DNA of 64,000 nucleotides from SSF53 sp036170535 (GCA_036170535.1 JAVHPJ010000183.1:1-64000); one strand, 5' to 3'; shown: positions 53,104-63,162, counted from the stretch's first letter. Program-made: numbers and translations. Notes: generated by a model not told the origin, from the sequence alone.

Positions 53104-55068
53104 ATGTCCGCCTCGCCGCGCCTCAGCACAATTAAACTATTTTTAGCATTTTTGGGGCCCTGGGGCATGTTTCATTTTATCTGGGTCTCCAGCCTGTTTT
53201 ATCTGGGCCGTTTTTCCCCCGCCGAACAGATCGAATGGATGACGCGCAGTCTTGGCGTCTGGTTGGTCGGCGTCGCCCTGGGCGGCGTGACACTCTGGAC
53301 TTACACGCGCAAAATCCGCGGCCGGGAACGCTTCGCCAGGCTCTCCACGGAGTCGACCGCTGCGCTGGCGGCGCTTATGCGGGAAATCAGCCGGGCGCCG
53401 GCGCGCATGACAGCCGCCTACGCGTTGATCTGGTTTGCAGCCTGCAGCGTCCTGCTGCTGGCGATGGCCGCCTCCGGTCTGCATCCCCTGACTTACTTAA
53501 CTTTCGCGGTCGGCGGGTTTGCCGGCGGCATCGGAATCCCGATGGCGGTGTATGTCATGTCCGTCGCCGCTCTGGCGCCGCCGATGAACGCGCTCAGTCT
53601 GGAATATCAACGCCGCGGGCTCACGCAGCCGCGCCAACTCAGTCTGCCGCAAAAATTCAGCTACTCATTCATCCTTTTTGCGATCGGGTACACGATCTGG
53701 CTGGCGGGTCTCGCATTTTACACGGGCGTCAATCAAACTATCGCCCACGCCACGCCGCCCGGCGCGCGCGTCGAACGAACGTACGATAATCGCACAAACA
53801 ACGTGCGGCTTTGCGGGACCGGCGAGTCCGCGCAGTCCTGTGAGACTTTCACGCCGGACTTTCTGAGCCATCACCTGGGCGTGTTCGCCCTGTGGGCGGG
53901 CGTGTTCATCGCCGGCGGCTTTCTCGTCGCGGCGACCCTGTCGCGATTTACGGCCGGGACGACCGCCTTCACCCTGCGGCGCCTGATCGACGCCGTGCAC
54001 AACATGGCGGAAGGCGATCTGACGCGTCGTTTTGGCGCCAACGCCCTCGATGAAAGCGGCGCGCTCAACCTCGCGCTGAGCGCCTACTTTGATCGGCTTT
54101 CGGCAAAAATCGCGCGTATTCGCCGGCTGGCGCAGCGTCTCGAAATTGAGCAGGGCGCGCTGACCCAAACCGCGCATCTGTTCACGCGCAACGCCGAACA
54201 GCAGGCCTCCGCTACAGAGCAGGCCTCGGCCGCCATGGACGAGGCGGCGGCCGTGGCCGAGGAAGGCTCGCAACAGCTCGGGCGGCAATTGGTCGCAATC
54301 GAGCGCACAATGGCCGAGGTGGGCGGCGCAGTCCACGCGGTGGCCGGCGAGCTGGCCGAACGCATCCGCGAAATTCGCGAACAGGCCGAGGAAGCGGTCC
54401 GTCAGTCGGCGGAAACCGGCGGCAGTTCCACGCTCGCGCTGGAAGGCATGGATCGCATTCGCGAGAGTTCCCGCCGAATAATCGAGATCTTAAAGATCAT
54501 GGACAATGTGAGCGAGCGAACGAACCTGCTGAGCCTCAACGCTGCAATTGAAGCGGCGCGCGCAGGCGATCACGGACGCGGCTTCGCCGTCGTGGCCGGC
54601 GAAGTGGCTCGTCTGGCCGAACAGAGTTCCAGCCAGGCGAAAGAAATCGAGAACCTGATTCACGAGTCGGCCGAGCGGGTCCGCGACGGCTCGCTGCGCG
54701 TTCAGCACATGGGCCAATCCGTGCAGGCTCTGGCCGCCTCCGCAGCCCGCACGCGATCCTTGAGCGGCGCTGTCGAAAACGCGGCGGACAACCAGCGCGA
54801 GTTGATCGCGAGCCTCCAGCGCGCGCTCGGACAGTTTGCAGAAATTTCTCGATCCGTCCTCGATTCCCAGCAGCAGCAGCGCGACACTTCGCGCGAGATG
54901 ATGACGACGATCACCGGCATCAGCGAATCCGCCCAGGAAATCCATCAAGGGTCGCAGCAAATGAACGCCAACCTGAGCGGAGTCACGGAGGCGGCCGTAC
55001 AGCTGCGCCTGCTGACGGACGAATTCCAGCTCAATATTGAAGGCGAATCCGCGGCTCAAACCGGATAG
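53104..55068 (+). CDS. methyl-accepting chemotaxis protein
   Basis: I use ATG 53104; the open frame reaches 52882 but overlaps the HDOD gene. The 654-residue product has several N-terminal membrane segments (about 15-35, 50-70, 100-140 and 195-215, then 270-295 after a short periplasmic loop), a HAMP domain at about 295-350 and a long cytoplasmic signalling coil. The tip motif ERTNLLSLNAAIEAARAGDH with GRGFAVVAGEVARLAEQSS is fully conserved. The N-terminal half resembles a multi-helix membrane sensor, not a simple two-TM receptor. Its end overlaps the convergent cyclase gene by 13 nt. Confidence 0.93.
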   Translation: MSASPRLSTIKLFLAFLGPWGMFHFIWVSSLFYLGRFSPAEQIEWMTRSLGVWLVGVALGGVTLWTYTRKIRGRERFARLSTESTAALAALMREISRAPARMTAAYALIWFAACSVLLLAMAASGLHPLTYLTFAVGGFAGGIGIPMAVYVMSVAALAPPMNALSLEYQRRGLTQPRQLSLPQKFSYSFILFAIGYTIWLAGLAFYTGVNQTIAHATPPGARVERTYDNRTNNVRLCGTGESAQSCETFTPDFLSHHLGVFALWAGVFIAGGFLVAATLSRFTAGTTAFTLRRLIDAVHNMAEGDLTRRFGANALDESGALNLALSAYFDRLSAKIARIRRLAQRLEIEQGALTQTAHLFTRNAEQQASATEQASAAMDEAAAVAEEGSQQLGRQLVAIERTMAEVGGAVHAVAGELAERIREIREQAEEAVRQSAETGGSSTLALEGMDRIRESSRRIIEILKIMDNVSERTNLLSLNAAIEAARAGDHGRGFAVVAGEVARLAEQSSSQAKEIENLIHESAERVRDGSLRVQHMGQSVQALAASAARTRSLSGAVENAADNQRELIASLQRALGQFAEISRSVLDSQQQQRDTSREMMTTITGISESAQEIHQGSQQMNANLSGVTEAAVQLRLLTDEFQLNIEGESAAQTG

Positions 55069-56288
55069 GTGACGCTGTAGATGTGATATAGTCCGCTCTT
55101 GCCTTTAATCTCCACCGGCTCGCGCGCGGAATAGGTGTACTTTTCGCGCAGTTCGGGGCTCAGTTTTTCGTAGAAGTCTTCCGGAATCAAAACCTCGCCG
55201 CCGGCTGCGATTGACTCCAGGCGCGCCGCCATGTTTACAATGTCGCCGACGGCCGTATAAGAGATCTTTTGAAAGGATCCGACGTTGCCGACGACCGCCA
55301 TGCCGGAGGCGAGACCCACGCCCATCGCCGGGCGGATGCCGAAATTCGTTTCCCAGCGCGGCTGCCAGAGTTCGAAGACCATCTGCATTTCCATCGCCGT
55401 CTGCAACGCGTTTTCGCGATGTTCGGGCTCGAAAACGGGCGCGCCGAAGAGCGTCATGATGCCGTCGCCAATGTATTTGTCGATCATGCCGCTGTAGCCC
55501 ATGATCACCTCGGTCATGGCGGTAAAGTAAGTATTCAAAAATGCGATCACATCCTCGGGACGCATGCGCTCGGCAAGCGTCGTATAGCCGCGAATGTCCG
55601 CGAACAGCACGGTGATCTCCTGCTGCACGCCTTTCTGCTCGACATCCAGTTCGTTTTTCAGTATCGCATCGACGACCTTGGGGTCGACGTACATGCCGAA
55701 AACCTGCTGCATGCGATTCTTTTCTTTTTCCAGCGCAATCTTGTTCTCGTACTCGCCTTCGAGTTCGAGCTTCATGGCGCGCACCATTTCGTTCAAATCC
55801 GCAATCTCATTCTGCGTGAGGCCTTGAGCGCGTTGAAAACGTTGCACCGACTCGCCGATCTGATTCTGTAAGATCCGTGCGCGAAATTCCCGCTGCAGTA
55901 GATTGCGCATGCGATATTCGAAGAGATTCTTGTCGAAGCCCGCCCGGGAAAAATATTCAGCCGCGCCTTCGCGGAGCGCGAACAGGGGCAAGCCGGGCTC
56001 GTCGCCTGACGCCAGAAACACAATGGGCGTATCGCCCGCGCCGGCCTCGCCCAGCAGTCCCTTTATATTCGTCTTCGCGTCCGGCGCCTCGGGATAAACC
56101 GAGTCGGCAATTGCGCACTGATAGGCGCCCGAATTTAAAAGCGCAACGCCTTCCGCCAGCGTTGTGGCGCGTTTGATGCGGAGGTAGCCGGAGAACCAGA
56201 TCGAAAGCAGCCCGGAGTAGCGAAAATACGCCTCGTCATTCGGCTCGATCATGAGCAAATCAAGCTGGTCGTCCTTGTCGAGCTGCAT
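55056..56288 (-). CDS. receiver-like/coiled-coil class III adenylate cyclase
   Basis: This 410-residue soluble protein has an N-terminal receiver-like domain (about 8-130). An Asp is in CAIADSVYP, but the conserved Lys is replaced (GAAEYFSRAGF), so phosphorylation is doubtful. A coiled coil at about 140-195 leads to the cyclase domain at 220-400. Metal Asp residues are in LFADIRGYT and DKYIGDGIM, Lys in MIDKYIGD, second specificity position in SYTAVGDIVN and Asn/Arg in IVNMAARLES. It is predicted to make cAMP. It converges on the chemoreceptor gene. Confidence 0.92.
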   Translation of the reverse strand: MQLDKDDQLDLLMIEPNDEAYFRYSGLLSIWFSGYLRIKRATTLAEGVALLNSGAYQCAIADSVYPEAPDAKTNIKGLLGEAGAGDTPIVFLASGDEPGLPLFALREGAAEYFSRAGFDKNLFEYRMRNLLQREFRARILQNQIGESVQRFQRAQGLTQNEIADLNEMVRAMKLELEGEYENKIALEKEKNRMQQVFGMYVDPKVVDAILKNELDVEQKGVQQEITVLFADIRGYTTLAERMRPEDVIAFLNTYFTAMTEVIMGYSGMIDKYIGDGIMTLFGAPVFEPEHRENALQTAMEMQMVFELWQPRWETNFGIRPAMGVGLASGMAVVGNVGSFQKISYTAVGDIVNMAARLESIAAGGEVLIPEDFYEKLSPELREKYTYSAREPVEIKGKSGLYHIYSVTYPV

Positions 56289-56345
56289 TCAATATTCCTT
56301 GCTCTCTACGGCGCGCCGAGCCACGAACAACGTCCCCGACTGAGC

Positions 56346-56885
56346 TTAATTAACCTGAACCACGCCGCAGGCGACGCGCGGACCGGAATTGCCGGCGGGC
56401 TGCGACTTGAGATCGTCCGGCTGCGCGTGAACAATTACGGACAGTCCGGCGATCGACGGCGCGCCTGTGATGCTGAACTTGGTCGCCACAAAGGAACCCT
56501 GTGCGCGGCCCTGGCGATCGGCGCTTATATTGCCCAGATCGCCCGCATGCGATTGTTCGTGACGGTCGCCGTGCTGATGACCGCCCGGATTCCAGTGACC
56601 GCCGGCGGAACTGCCGTCGGGCGCGCTGCAGTCGCCTTTTTCATGCAGGTGAAAGCCGTGTTCGCCCGCGCCGGGAAAGCCGCGCAAATCGTAGGCGACT
56701 TCCGTTCCAGCGGGCGTTTCGCGAAATAGAACGATGCCGGAGACGCGACTGGCGCTGCGGGACTCCAGGGTCGCACGCGCGCGACCGTCGCCGCGCGGCT
56801 GGGCCGCGGCGCAGCCCGCCAGACTGAGCAGACTTGCACTGGCGACGCAGAAAAAGGCTAATGCGGTTCCGGACGGGTGTTTCAT
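56346..56885 (-). CDS. sodC: Cu/Zn superoxide dismutase, lipoprotein form
   Basis: This 179-residue protein has a signal peptide with lipobox LSLAGC. Metal ligands of SodC are present: HGFHLHEKGDC, GGHWNP, a His/Asp-rich loop (HAGDLGN) and VIVHAQPDD. A final Cys in RVACGVV forms the conserved disulfide with GDC. It removes superoxide in the periplasm. It is divergent from aceE (182 nt gap, without a clear regulatory motif by eye). Confidence 0.94.
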   Translation of the reverse strand: MKHPSGTALAFFCVASASLLSLAGCAAAQPRGDGRARATLESRSASRVSGIVLFRETPAGTEVAYDLRGFPGAGEHGFHLHEKGDCSAPDGSSAGGHWNPGGHQHGDRHEQSHAGDLGNISADRQGRAQGSFVATKFSITGAPSIAGLSVIVHAQPDDLKSQPAGNSGPRVACGVVQVN

Positions 56886-57067
56886 TGTGTAACTCCTGCC
56901 ATCAGGAAGACGCTAAGCGGCCGGTCGCGTCGAGCGCGTTTTTTTGCGAAGGGCGCGCCCGGACCGCAATGCGCCGGGAAAACAACGGCAATTCGCACGC
57001 GCCCCGGCGCAACCCGAGCGCGAATTTGATTGACCGGCCGCTTCCGGGCGCGGATTTTCTGGACGCT

Positions 57068-59761
57068 ATGTCCGCTTCTGAGCAAAACCCCGAAGAACTT
57101 GAGATCCAACGCATCGAGACCCAGGAGTGGCTGGAGAGCCTGGACTATGTAATCAAGCAGGGAACCGGTCGCGTGCTGGCGCTTTTGCGCTCCCTGCAAA
57201 ATCGCGCGGCCGAATTCGGCATCCATCTGCCGTATGCGGCGAACACTGCGTACGTAAACACCATCTCGAAAGAAGAGCAGCCGCGCTATCCTGGCGTGCA
57301 TGACGTCGAGTGGCGCATTCGCAGCCTGGTGCGCTGGAATGCCATGGCCACAGTGGTGCGCGCCAATCGCAACGAAAATGGCATTGGCGGCCATATCTCC
57401 ACCTACGCATCGAGCGCGACGCTCCTGGAAGTCGGCTTTAATCACTTTTTCAAAGGTAAAAGCGATCCGACCGGCGGCGACCATATCTACTTCCAGGGCC
57501 ACGCCGCGCCCGGCATTTACGCGCGCGCGTTTCTGGAGGGCCGCATCTCGCAACAGCAGCTCGACAACTATCGCCGCGAGCTGAATCCGGGCGGCGGCCT
57601 GTCTTCGTATCCGCATCCGTATCTTATGCCGCGCTTCTGGGAATTTCCCACCGTATCCATGGGGCTCGGGCCGATCATGGCGATCTACCAGGCGCGCTTT
57701 AATCGCTATCTGGAAGACCGCGGCATACTGAAGCAGACCGGCAAGGTATGGGCCTTCCTGGGCGACGGCGAGACGGACGAACCGGAAACCCTTGGCGCAA
57801 TCACGCTCGCTTCGCGCGAGAAACTGGACAATCTCATCTTTGTGATTAACTGCAACCTGCAACGCCTCGACGGTCCGGTGCGCGGCAATTACAAGATCAT
57901 TCAGGAACTGGAAGCGATCTTTCGCGGCGCCGGCTGGAACGTAATCAAGGTGATCTGGGGCGCGGCCTGGGATCCGCTCCTGGAAAAGGATCAAGACGGC
58001 GCGCTCGTCGCGCGCATGGAAGAGGTCGTCGACGGCGAGTATCAAAAATACAGCGCGAGCGACGGCGCCTACGTGCGCGAACATTTCTTTGGAAAAGATC
58101 CGCGCCTGTTAAAACTCGTCGAACACATGACCGACGAAGACATCCTCAAGTTGAATCGCGGCGGCCATGATCCGGAAAAGATCTACGCCGCGTATCGCCG
58201 CGCCGCCACGCAAGCGAACGGCGCGCCCACGGTGATCCTGGCAAAAACGATCAAAGGCTACGGATTGGGCGAAGCGGGCGAAGGCCGTAACATCACCCAC
58301 CAGCAAAAAAAGCTCACCGAAGACGATCTTAAAAAATTTCGCAGCCGCTTCGCCATACCTATCGAGGACGCGCATGTGGGCGACGCGCCGTTTTACCGCC
58401 CGGCGGACGACAGCCCGGAAGTAAAATATCTGCGCGAACGCCGCGAAAAACTGGGCGGGCAGGTTCCGGAACGTCGCGGCGAAGCGGCGCCGGCGCTGCC
58501 GGCCCTGCCCTTTGAATTATTTAAGGAATTTTACGAAGCGGGCGAAAACCGCGAAGCTTCCACCACCATGGCCGCGGTGCGGGTAATTTCAAAAATATTG
58601 CGCGAAAAAGAGGCCGGGCGCCACGTCGTGCCGATTGTGCCGGACGAGGCGCGCACCTTCGGCATGGAGGCAATGTTTCGCCAGGTGGGCATCTACTCCC
58701 ACGTGGGCCAGAAATACGAACCGGTTGATCGCGACACCCTGCTCTACTACAAGGAATCGACGGATGGCCAGATCCTCGAAGAAGGCATCACGGAGGCCGG
58801 CGCATTTTCGAGTTTCGTCGCAGCCGGCACGAGCTACTCTTCGCACGCCGTGCAAATGGCGCCGTTTTTTCTTTTCTACAGCATGTTTGGCTTTCAGCGC
58901 ATTGGCGATCTGGTCTGGGCGGCGGGGGATATGGGCTGCCGGGGATTTTTGATCGGCGGCACCGCCGGCCGCACAACCCTCGCAGGCGAAGGCCTGCAAC
59001 ACCAGGACGGCCATAGCCACCTGCTCGCCTACAGCTATCCCCATGTGATGGCTTACGATCCGGCGTTTTCCTTTGAAATCGCAGCGATTATGGAAGCGGG
59101 CTGGCAACGCATGTTTGTGGATCAAAAAAACGTGATCTACTACATCACCGTAGGCAACGAGAACTATGAACAGCCGCAGGCGCCCGGCAAGCCCGAGGAT
59201 CTCAAGTCGAAGATTTTAAAAGGCCTCTATCTCTATCGCGCGTCGGAAAAAAAGAGCGCAAAGGCGCGCGTGCAACTGATCGGCTCCGGCGCCATTTTAA
59301 ACGAGGCGCTCGGCGCCGCCGCGATCCTCGAGGAAAAATACGACGTAGCCGCCGACGTCTGGAGCGCAACTTCCTGGAAAGAATTGTGGAAAGACGCCAT
59401 GGAAGCGGATCGCGACAATCTGCTGCAGGGCGCAAAGCGCACGCCTTACGTGGCCGAGTGTCTGAATACAACCAACGACGTAATCGTCGCCGCTACGGAC
59501 TATTCGCGTTCCTTGCCGCTTTCGGTTGCAAAGTGGATCGATAAGCCCTTCTTTGCGCTGGGCACGGACGGCTTTGGCAAAAGCGAAGGCCGCGCAGCCC
59601 TGCGCGACTATTTTGAAGTGGACCGCCGCTACATCGCTCTGGCCGCGCTGGATCAACTGGCGCGCGCCGGCAAATTGCCGGAAAACGTCGCCGCCGCGGC
59701 GCGCGCCGACTTTGCGATAAAAGCCGATAAGCTCAACCCCTTGCAATTACACTGGGGCTGA
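57068..59761 (+). CDS. aceE: pyruvate dehydrogenase E1 (homodimeric, AceE)
   Basis: I use ATG 57068; the frame is open from 56834 but the upstream part lies in the gap and the sodC region. The 897-residue product matches AceE in length. The thiamine diphosphate motif is GDGETDEP followed 20-30 residues later by INCNLQRLDGPVRGN, and HGHGLG-like regions are seen in IKGYGLGEAGEGRNITHQ. The C-terminal third has GEGLQHQDGHSH and ESLK-type sequences. It decarboxylates pyruvate and passes the acetyl group to the lipoyl E2. The E2 gene follows after 35 nt. Confidence 0.95.
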   Translation: MSASEQNPEELEIQRIETQEWLESLDYVIKQGTGRVLALLRSLQNRAAEFGIHLPYAANTAYVNTISKEEQPRYPGVHDVEWRIRSLVRWNAMATVVRANRNENGIGGHISTYASSATLLEVGFNHFFKGKSDPTGGDHIYFQGHAAPGIYARAFLEGRISQQQLDNYRRELNPGGGLSSYPHPYLMPRFWEFPTVSMGLGPIMAIYQARFNRYLEDRGILKQTGKVWAFLGDGETDEPETLGAITLASREKLDNLIFVINCNLQRLDGPVRGNYKIIQELEAIFRGAGWNVIKVIWGAAWDPLLEKDQDGALVARMEEVVDGEYQKYSASDGAYVREHFFGKDPRLLKLVEHMTDEDILKLNRGGHDPEKIYAAYRRAATQANGAPTVILAKTIKGYGLGEAGEGRNITHQQKKLTEDDLKKFRSRFAIPIEDAHVGDAPFYRPADDSPEVKYLRERREKLGGQVPERRGEAAPALPALPFELFKEFYEAGENREASTTMAAVRVISKILREKEAGRHVVPIVPDEARTFGMEAMFRQVGIYSHVGQKYEPVDRDTLLYYKESTDGQILEEGITEAGAFSSFVAAGTSYSSHAVQMAPFFLFYSMFGFQRIGDLVWAAGDMGCRGFLIGGTAGRTTLAGEGLQHQDGHSHLLAYSYPHVMAYDPAFSFEIAAIMEAGWQRMFVDQKNVIYYITVGNENYEQPQAPGKPEDLKSKILKGLYLYRASEKKSAKARVQLIGSGAILNEALGAAAILEEKYDVAADVWSATSWKELWKDAMEADRDNLLQGAKRTPYVAECLNTTNDVIVAATDYSRSLPLSVAKWIDKPFFALGTDGFGKSEGRAALRDYFEVDRRYIALAALDQLARAGKLPENVAAAARADFAIKADKLNPLQLHWG

Positions 59762-59796
59762 GAGCCGGCGCGAAAAGAATCTCAGGGAATACAGGA

Positions 59797-61137
59797 ATGA
59801 TAAAAGAAGTTAAGATTCCGGAACTGGGCGAAAACATCGAGACCGCCGAAGTCACGAGCATCCTGGTTAAACCGGGCGATGCCGTGAAAGTCGAGCAGGC
59901 CTTGCTGGAAGTGGAAAGCGACAAGGCCTCCGTCGAAGTGCCGGCGCCTTTCGCTGGCGTCGTGAAAGAGATTCGCGTCAAGGCCGGGCAAAAAATCAAA
60001 GTCGGTCAGGTCATTGTAACAATCGACGACGAGGCGGCCGCTCCGACAAGCGCTGCGTCCGGCGCAACTCCGGCCGCCGACGCTTTTGCGGCGCAATCCA
60101 CCGCCGCAGCCGCGCCCGCTGCGAGTCCTGCACCGCCGAGCGCGTCCGTGCAAACCGCCGCCTCAACCATGTCAACGGCCGCGCCAACTCCGCGACCGGT
60201 TGCGGGCGCCCTGCAGAAACCAGGCGAAATTGGCGCGCCCGCCGCAGCGGCCCCCTCCGTCCGCCGACTCGCGCGGGAATTGGGCGTCGACATCAATCGC
60301 GTGCCGGGCAGCGGCCCGGGCGGACGAATTTCGCGTCCGGATGTTAAGCAATACGTAAAAAGTGTGGTGGAACGGCGCATCGCCGGCCCCTCGGTCGCCG
60401 GCGGCCTGGCGGCGGCCGAGTTGCCGGACTTCTCCCGCTGGGGACCGGTGCGCCGCGAGGCGATGAGCGGCGTGCGTCGCAAGACATCGGATAAAATGGT
60501 GCAGTCCTGGACCACGATCCCGCATGTCACGCAGTTTGACGAAGCGGACGTGACGGCGCTTGAAGACTACCGCAAACGCAAGGCGAAAGAATTTGAAAAG
60601 CGCGGCGTAAAGCTGACCGTTACAGCGGCGCTGCTGAAGACTCTGGCGCAGGCGCTCCGTAAGTTTCCCGAATTTAACGCCAGCGTCGATCTGAACACCG
60701 ATGAAATTATTTTTAAGGACTACGTGCACATCGGCGTTGCGGTGGACACGGATCGGGGACTGTTGGTGCCGGTAATTCGCGATGCGGACAAAAAAGGCAT
60801 TCTGGATCTTTCGCGAGAATTAAACGATCTGGCGGAACGCGCGCGCAATCGCAAAACCAAACCGGACGAACTGCAGGGCTCGAATATCAGCCTGACCAAC
60901 CTCGGCGGTCTGGGGACGACTTTTTTTACGCCCATCATCAACTGGCCGGACGTCGCCGTGCTCGGCGTGGGTCGCGCCAAAACTCAGGCGGTCTGGAGCG
61001 AGGGCGGCTTTGTTCCGCGGATGATTTTGCCGCTTTCGATCAGCTACGATCATCGCGTCATCGACGGCGCCAACGCCGCGCGCTTTTTACGCTGGATCTG
61101 CGAAGCGCTGGAAGAACCGATTCAGCTTTCACTCTGA
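59797..61137 (+). CDS. aceF: dihydrolipoamide acetyltransferase (PDH E2)
   Basis: This 446-residue E2 has one lipoyl domain with the lipoylated Lys in EVESDKASVEVP (Lys about 43), an Ala/Pro-rich flexible linker (about 85-150), a peripheral subunit-binding domain at about 152-190 (SVRRLARELGVDINRVPGSG) and a catalytic acyltransferase domain ending in SYDHRVIDGANAARF with the His-Asp pair. One lipoyl domain, against three in E. coli, is the main difference. It forms the core of the PDH complex with aceE and lpd. Confidence 0.95.
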   Translation: MIKEVKIPELGENIETAEVTSILVKPGDAVKVEQALLEVESDKASVEVPAPFAGVVKEIRVKAGQKIKVGQVIVTIDDEAAAPTSAASGATPAADAFAAQSTAAAAPAASPAPPSASVQTAASTMSTAAPTPRPVAGALQKPGEIGAPAAAAPSVRRLARELGVDINRVPGSGPGGRISRPDVKQYVKSVVERRIAGPSVAGGLAAAELPDFSRWGPVRREAMSGVRRKTSDKMVQSWTTIPHVTQFDEADVTALEDYRKRKAKEFEKRGVKLTVTAALLKTLAQALRKFPEFNASVDLNTDEIIFKDYVHIGVAVDTDRGLLVPVIRDADKKGILDLSRELNDLAERARNRKTKPDELQGSNISLTNLGGLGTTFFTPIINWPDVAVLGVGRAKTQAVWSEGGFVPRMILPLSISYDHRVIDGANAARFLRWICEALEEPIQLSL

Positions 61138-61196
61138 GACGAAAACTCCTCGCAGATCTAGAAAGCAATCACGACGCAAGAATCCATGGAGCGATT

Positions 61197-62606
61197 ATGA
61201 GCGAAAAAGTGCAGGTGGCGGTAATCGGCGGCGGACCGGGCGGGTACGCCGCGGCCTTTCTCGCAGCGGATCTGGGCTTCGAGGTTGCGTTGATCGAAAA
61301 ACGCAAAAATCCAGGCGGCGTATGTTTGTACGAAGGCTGCATACCTTCCAAGGCGCTGCTGCACGCCGCCCACGCGCTATCGGAAGCGAGACACGCGGAA
61401 AAAATCGGCATCAGCTTTGGCGAACCCCGCGTGGATCTCAACCGCCTGCGCGACTGGAAAAATGAAGTAGTCGAGAAGCTGACCGGCGGACTCGGGCAGC
61501 TCGCAAAGGCGCGCAAGGTCCGCTTTATCCAGGGCCGCGCCAGTTTTGTAAGCGCGCACGCGTTGAAAATATCAGGGACGGACGGCGAATCGAGTCTGGA
61601 ATTCGAACATGCGATTATCGCCACCGGTTCTGAGCCGGTGCGCTTCAGCCACTTTCCCGAGTCCGACCGCATTATGGATTCCACCGGCGCGCTCGAGTTG
61701 CGCGACGTGCCGGAACGCCTGCTTGTGCTCGGGGGCGGCTACATCGGCCTTGAGATGTGCACCGTGTATGCGGCTCTCGGCAGCAAGGTCACCGTCTGCG
61801 AAATGGCGGACGCGCTGTTGCCGGGCACGGACGAGGATCTGGTGCGCCCGCTCGCGGAAAAAATCCGTTCGATTTGCGAGGACGTGATGCTCGGCGCGAA
61901 AGTGACCGACGTGCAGGTCGAGTCTGACGGGCTGCGGGTGCGCTTTGACGGCTTAAATCTGAAGACGCCGGAAGCGAAGTTTGATCGGATACTGGTTTCC
62001 GCCGGTCGCCGGCCGATCACCGACGGACTCGGACTGGAAAACACCGCCGTGCGCGTCACAGATCGCGGCTTTATCAAAGTTGATGAGCAACGTCGCACTT
62101 CGGAGAAGAACATCTACGCGATTGGCGACGTGGCCGGACAGCCCATGCTCGCCCACAAGGCCTCGCACGAAGGGCGCACCGCCGTCGAGGCGCTGGCCGG
62201 GAAAAAAGTCGCGTTTGAGCCCTACGCCATTCCGGCGGTCGTATTCACTGATCCCGAGATTGCGTATTGCGGCCTGACAGAACGCCAGGCGAAAGAACAG
62301 GGTCGCACCGTTAGCGTGGCGCGTTTTCCCTGGGCCGCCTCCGGCCGCACCCTGACCCTTGCGCGCACGGAGGGTTTCACCAAGCTGTTGATCGATCCGG
62401 AAACAAACCGCGTGCTGGGCGCGGGCATTGTGGGACCGGGCGCCGGCGAACTGATTGCGGAATGCGTCCTGGCGATTGAAATGGGCGCCGTCGCCGAAGA
62501 CCTCGCGCTCACCATTCATCCGCATCCGACGCTTTCTGAAACAATTATGGAAAGCGCGGAAGTGTTCCTGGGTCACAGTACGCACGTGTACCGACCCAAA
62601 AAATAG
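61197..62606 (+). CDS. lpd: dihydrolipoamide dehydrogenase (PDH E3)
   Basis: This 469-residue flavoprotein has the FAD motif GGGPGG near residue 11, redox-active disulfide GVCLYEGCIPSKALL (Cys about 43 and 48), an NAD-binding LGGGYIGLEM, and the catalytic HPHPTLSE near the C-terminus. It reoxidises the E2 lipoyl group with NAD+. The gene lies 59 nt after the E2 gene. Confidence 0.95.
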   Translation: MSEKVQVAVIGGGPGGYAAAFLAADLGFEVALIEKRKNPGGVCLYEGCIPSKALLHAAHALSEARHAEKIGISFGEPRVDLNRLRDWKNEVVEKLTGGLGQLAKARKVRFIQGRASFVSAHALKISGTDGESSLEFEHAIIATGSEPVRFSHFPESDRIMDSTGALELRDVPERLLVLGGGYIGLEMCTVYAALGSKVTVCEMADALLPGTDEDLVRPLAEKIRSICEDVMLGAKVTDVQVESDGLRVRFDGLNLKTPEAKFDRILVSAGRRPITDGLGLENTAVRVTDRGFIKVDEQRRTSEKNIYAIGDVAGQPMLAHKASHEGRTAVEALAGKKVAFEPYAIPAVVFTDPEIAYCGLTERQAKEQGRTVSVARFPWAASGRTLTLARTEGFTKLLIDPETNRVLGAGIVGPGAGELIAECVLAIEMGAVAEDLALTIHPHPTLSETIMESAEVFLGHSTHVYRPKK

Positions 62607-62652
62607 ACGCACGCCGCGCCGGCATTCGATTCAGAAGAACCAGGAGAAGACT

Positions 62653-63129
62653 ATGAAGAAAACTATTTCGATCACGATCGTGTTTGCGGGCGCACTGTCC
62701 GCCAGCCTGGCGCTGTACGCCCAGAATCCAGGCGGACAGAATCCGAGTCAAAACCGGCCGCGCGGGGAAGGTCAGGGAGTCTGTCAGGCGGATCGCCAGC
62801 GCTTCTGCGCGACCGTGCAACCGGGCCAGGGGCGCATCGCCCAGTGTCTGAATCAAAACAAGGCGCAACTTTCGGCGCCGTGCCGTCAAAAGTTGGAGCA
62901 ACGCATGAATCGCATGCGGGCGCGCGCCCAACAGGTGCGTCAGTCCTGCCGTGCCGACGTGCAACAATTCTGCTCGGGAGTTGCGCGCGGACAGGGTCGC
63001 GTCTATCAGTGCTTGAAGCAAAACGAGGCGCAGCTCTCGGCGGCGTGCAAGGCGGCCATCCAACCGCAACCCGCTCCCGCGGCGGAATCCACGGAAATCC
63101 CGGAACCCGTCGAACCGACGCTCGAATAA
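62653..63129 (+). CDS. exported Cys-rich repeat (PF00839-like) protein
   Basis: I use ATG 62653 with AGGAGA six nt upstream; an earlier frame from 62455 shadows lpd. The 158-residue product has a signal peptide (SITIVFAGALSASLALYAQ). Two repeats follow: CQADRQRFCATVQPGQGRIAQCL and CRADVQQFCSGVARGQGRVYQCL, each ending with a QN-x-AQLS-x-x-C block. This is the Cys-rich repeat of the Golgi GLG1/FGF-binding type that is also found in bacteria. The function is unknown. A terminator follows, and a glutathione-reductase-like gene comes next. Confidence 0.88.
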   Translation: MKKTISITIVFAGALSASLALYAQNPGGQNPSQNRPRGEGQGVCQADRQRFCATVQPGQGRIAQCLNQNKAQLSAPCRQKLEQRMNRMRARAQQVRQSCRADVQQFCSGVARGQGRVYQCLKQNEAQLSAACKAAIQPQPAPAAESTEIPEPVEPTLE

Positions 63130-63162
63130 TTCCGCGCACAGCACGGGCAGCGTCGCTGACCG

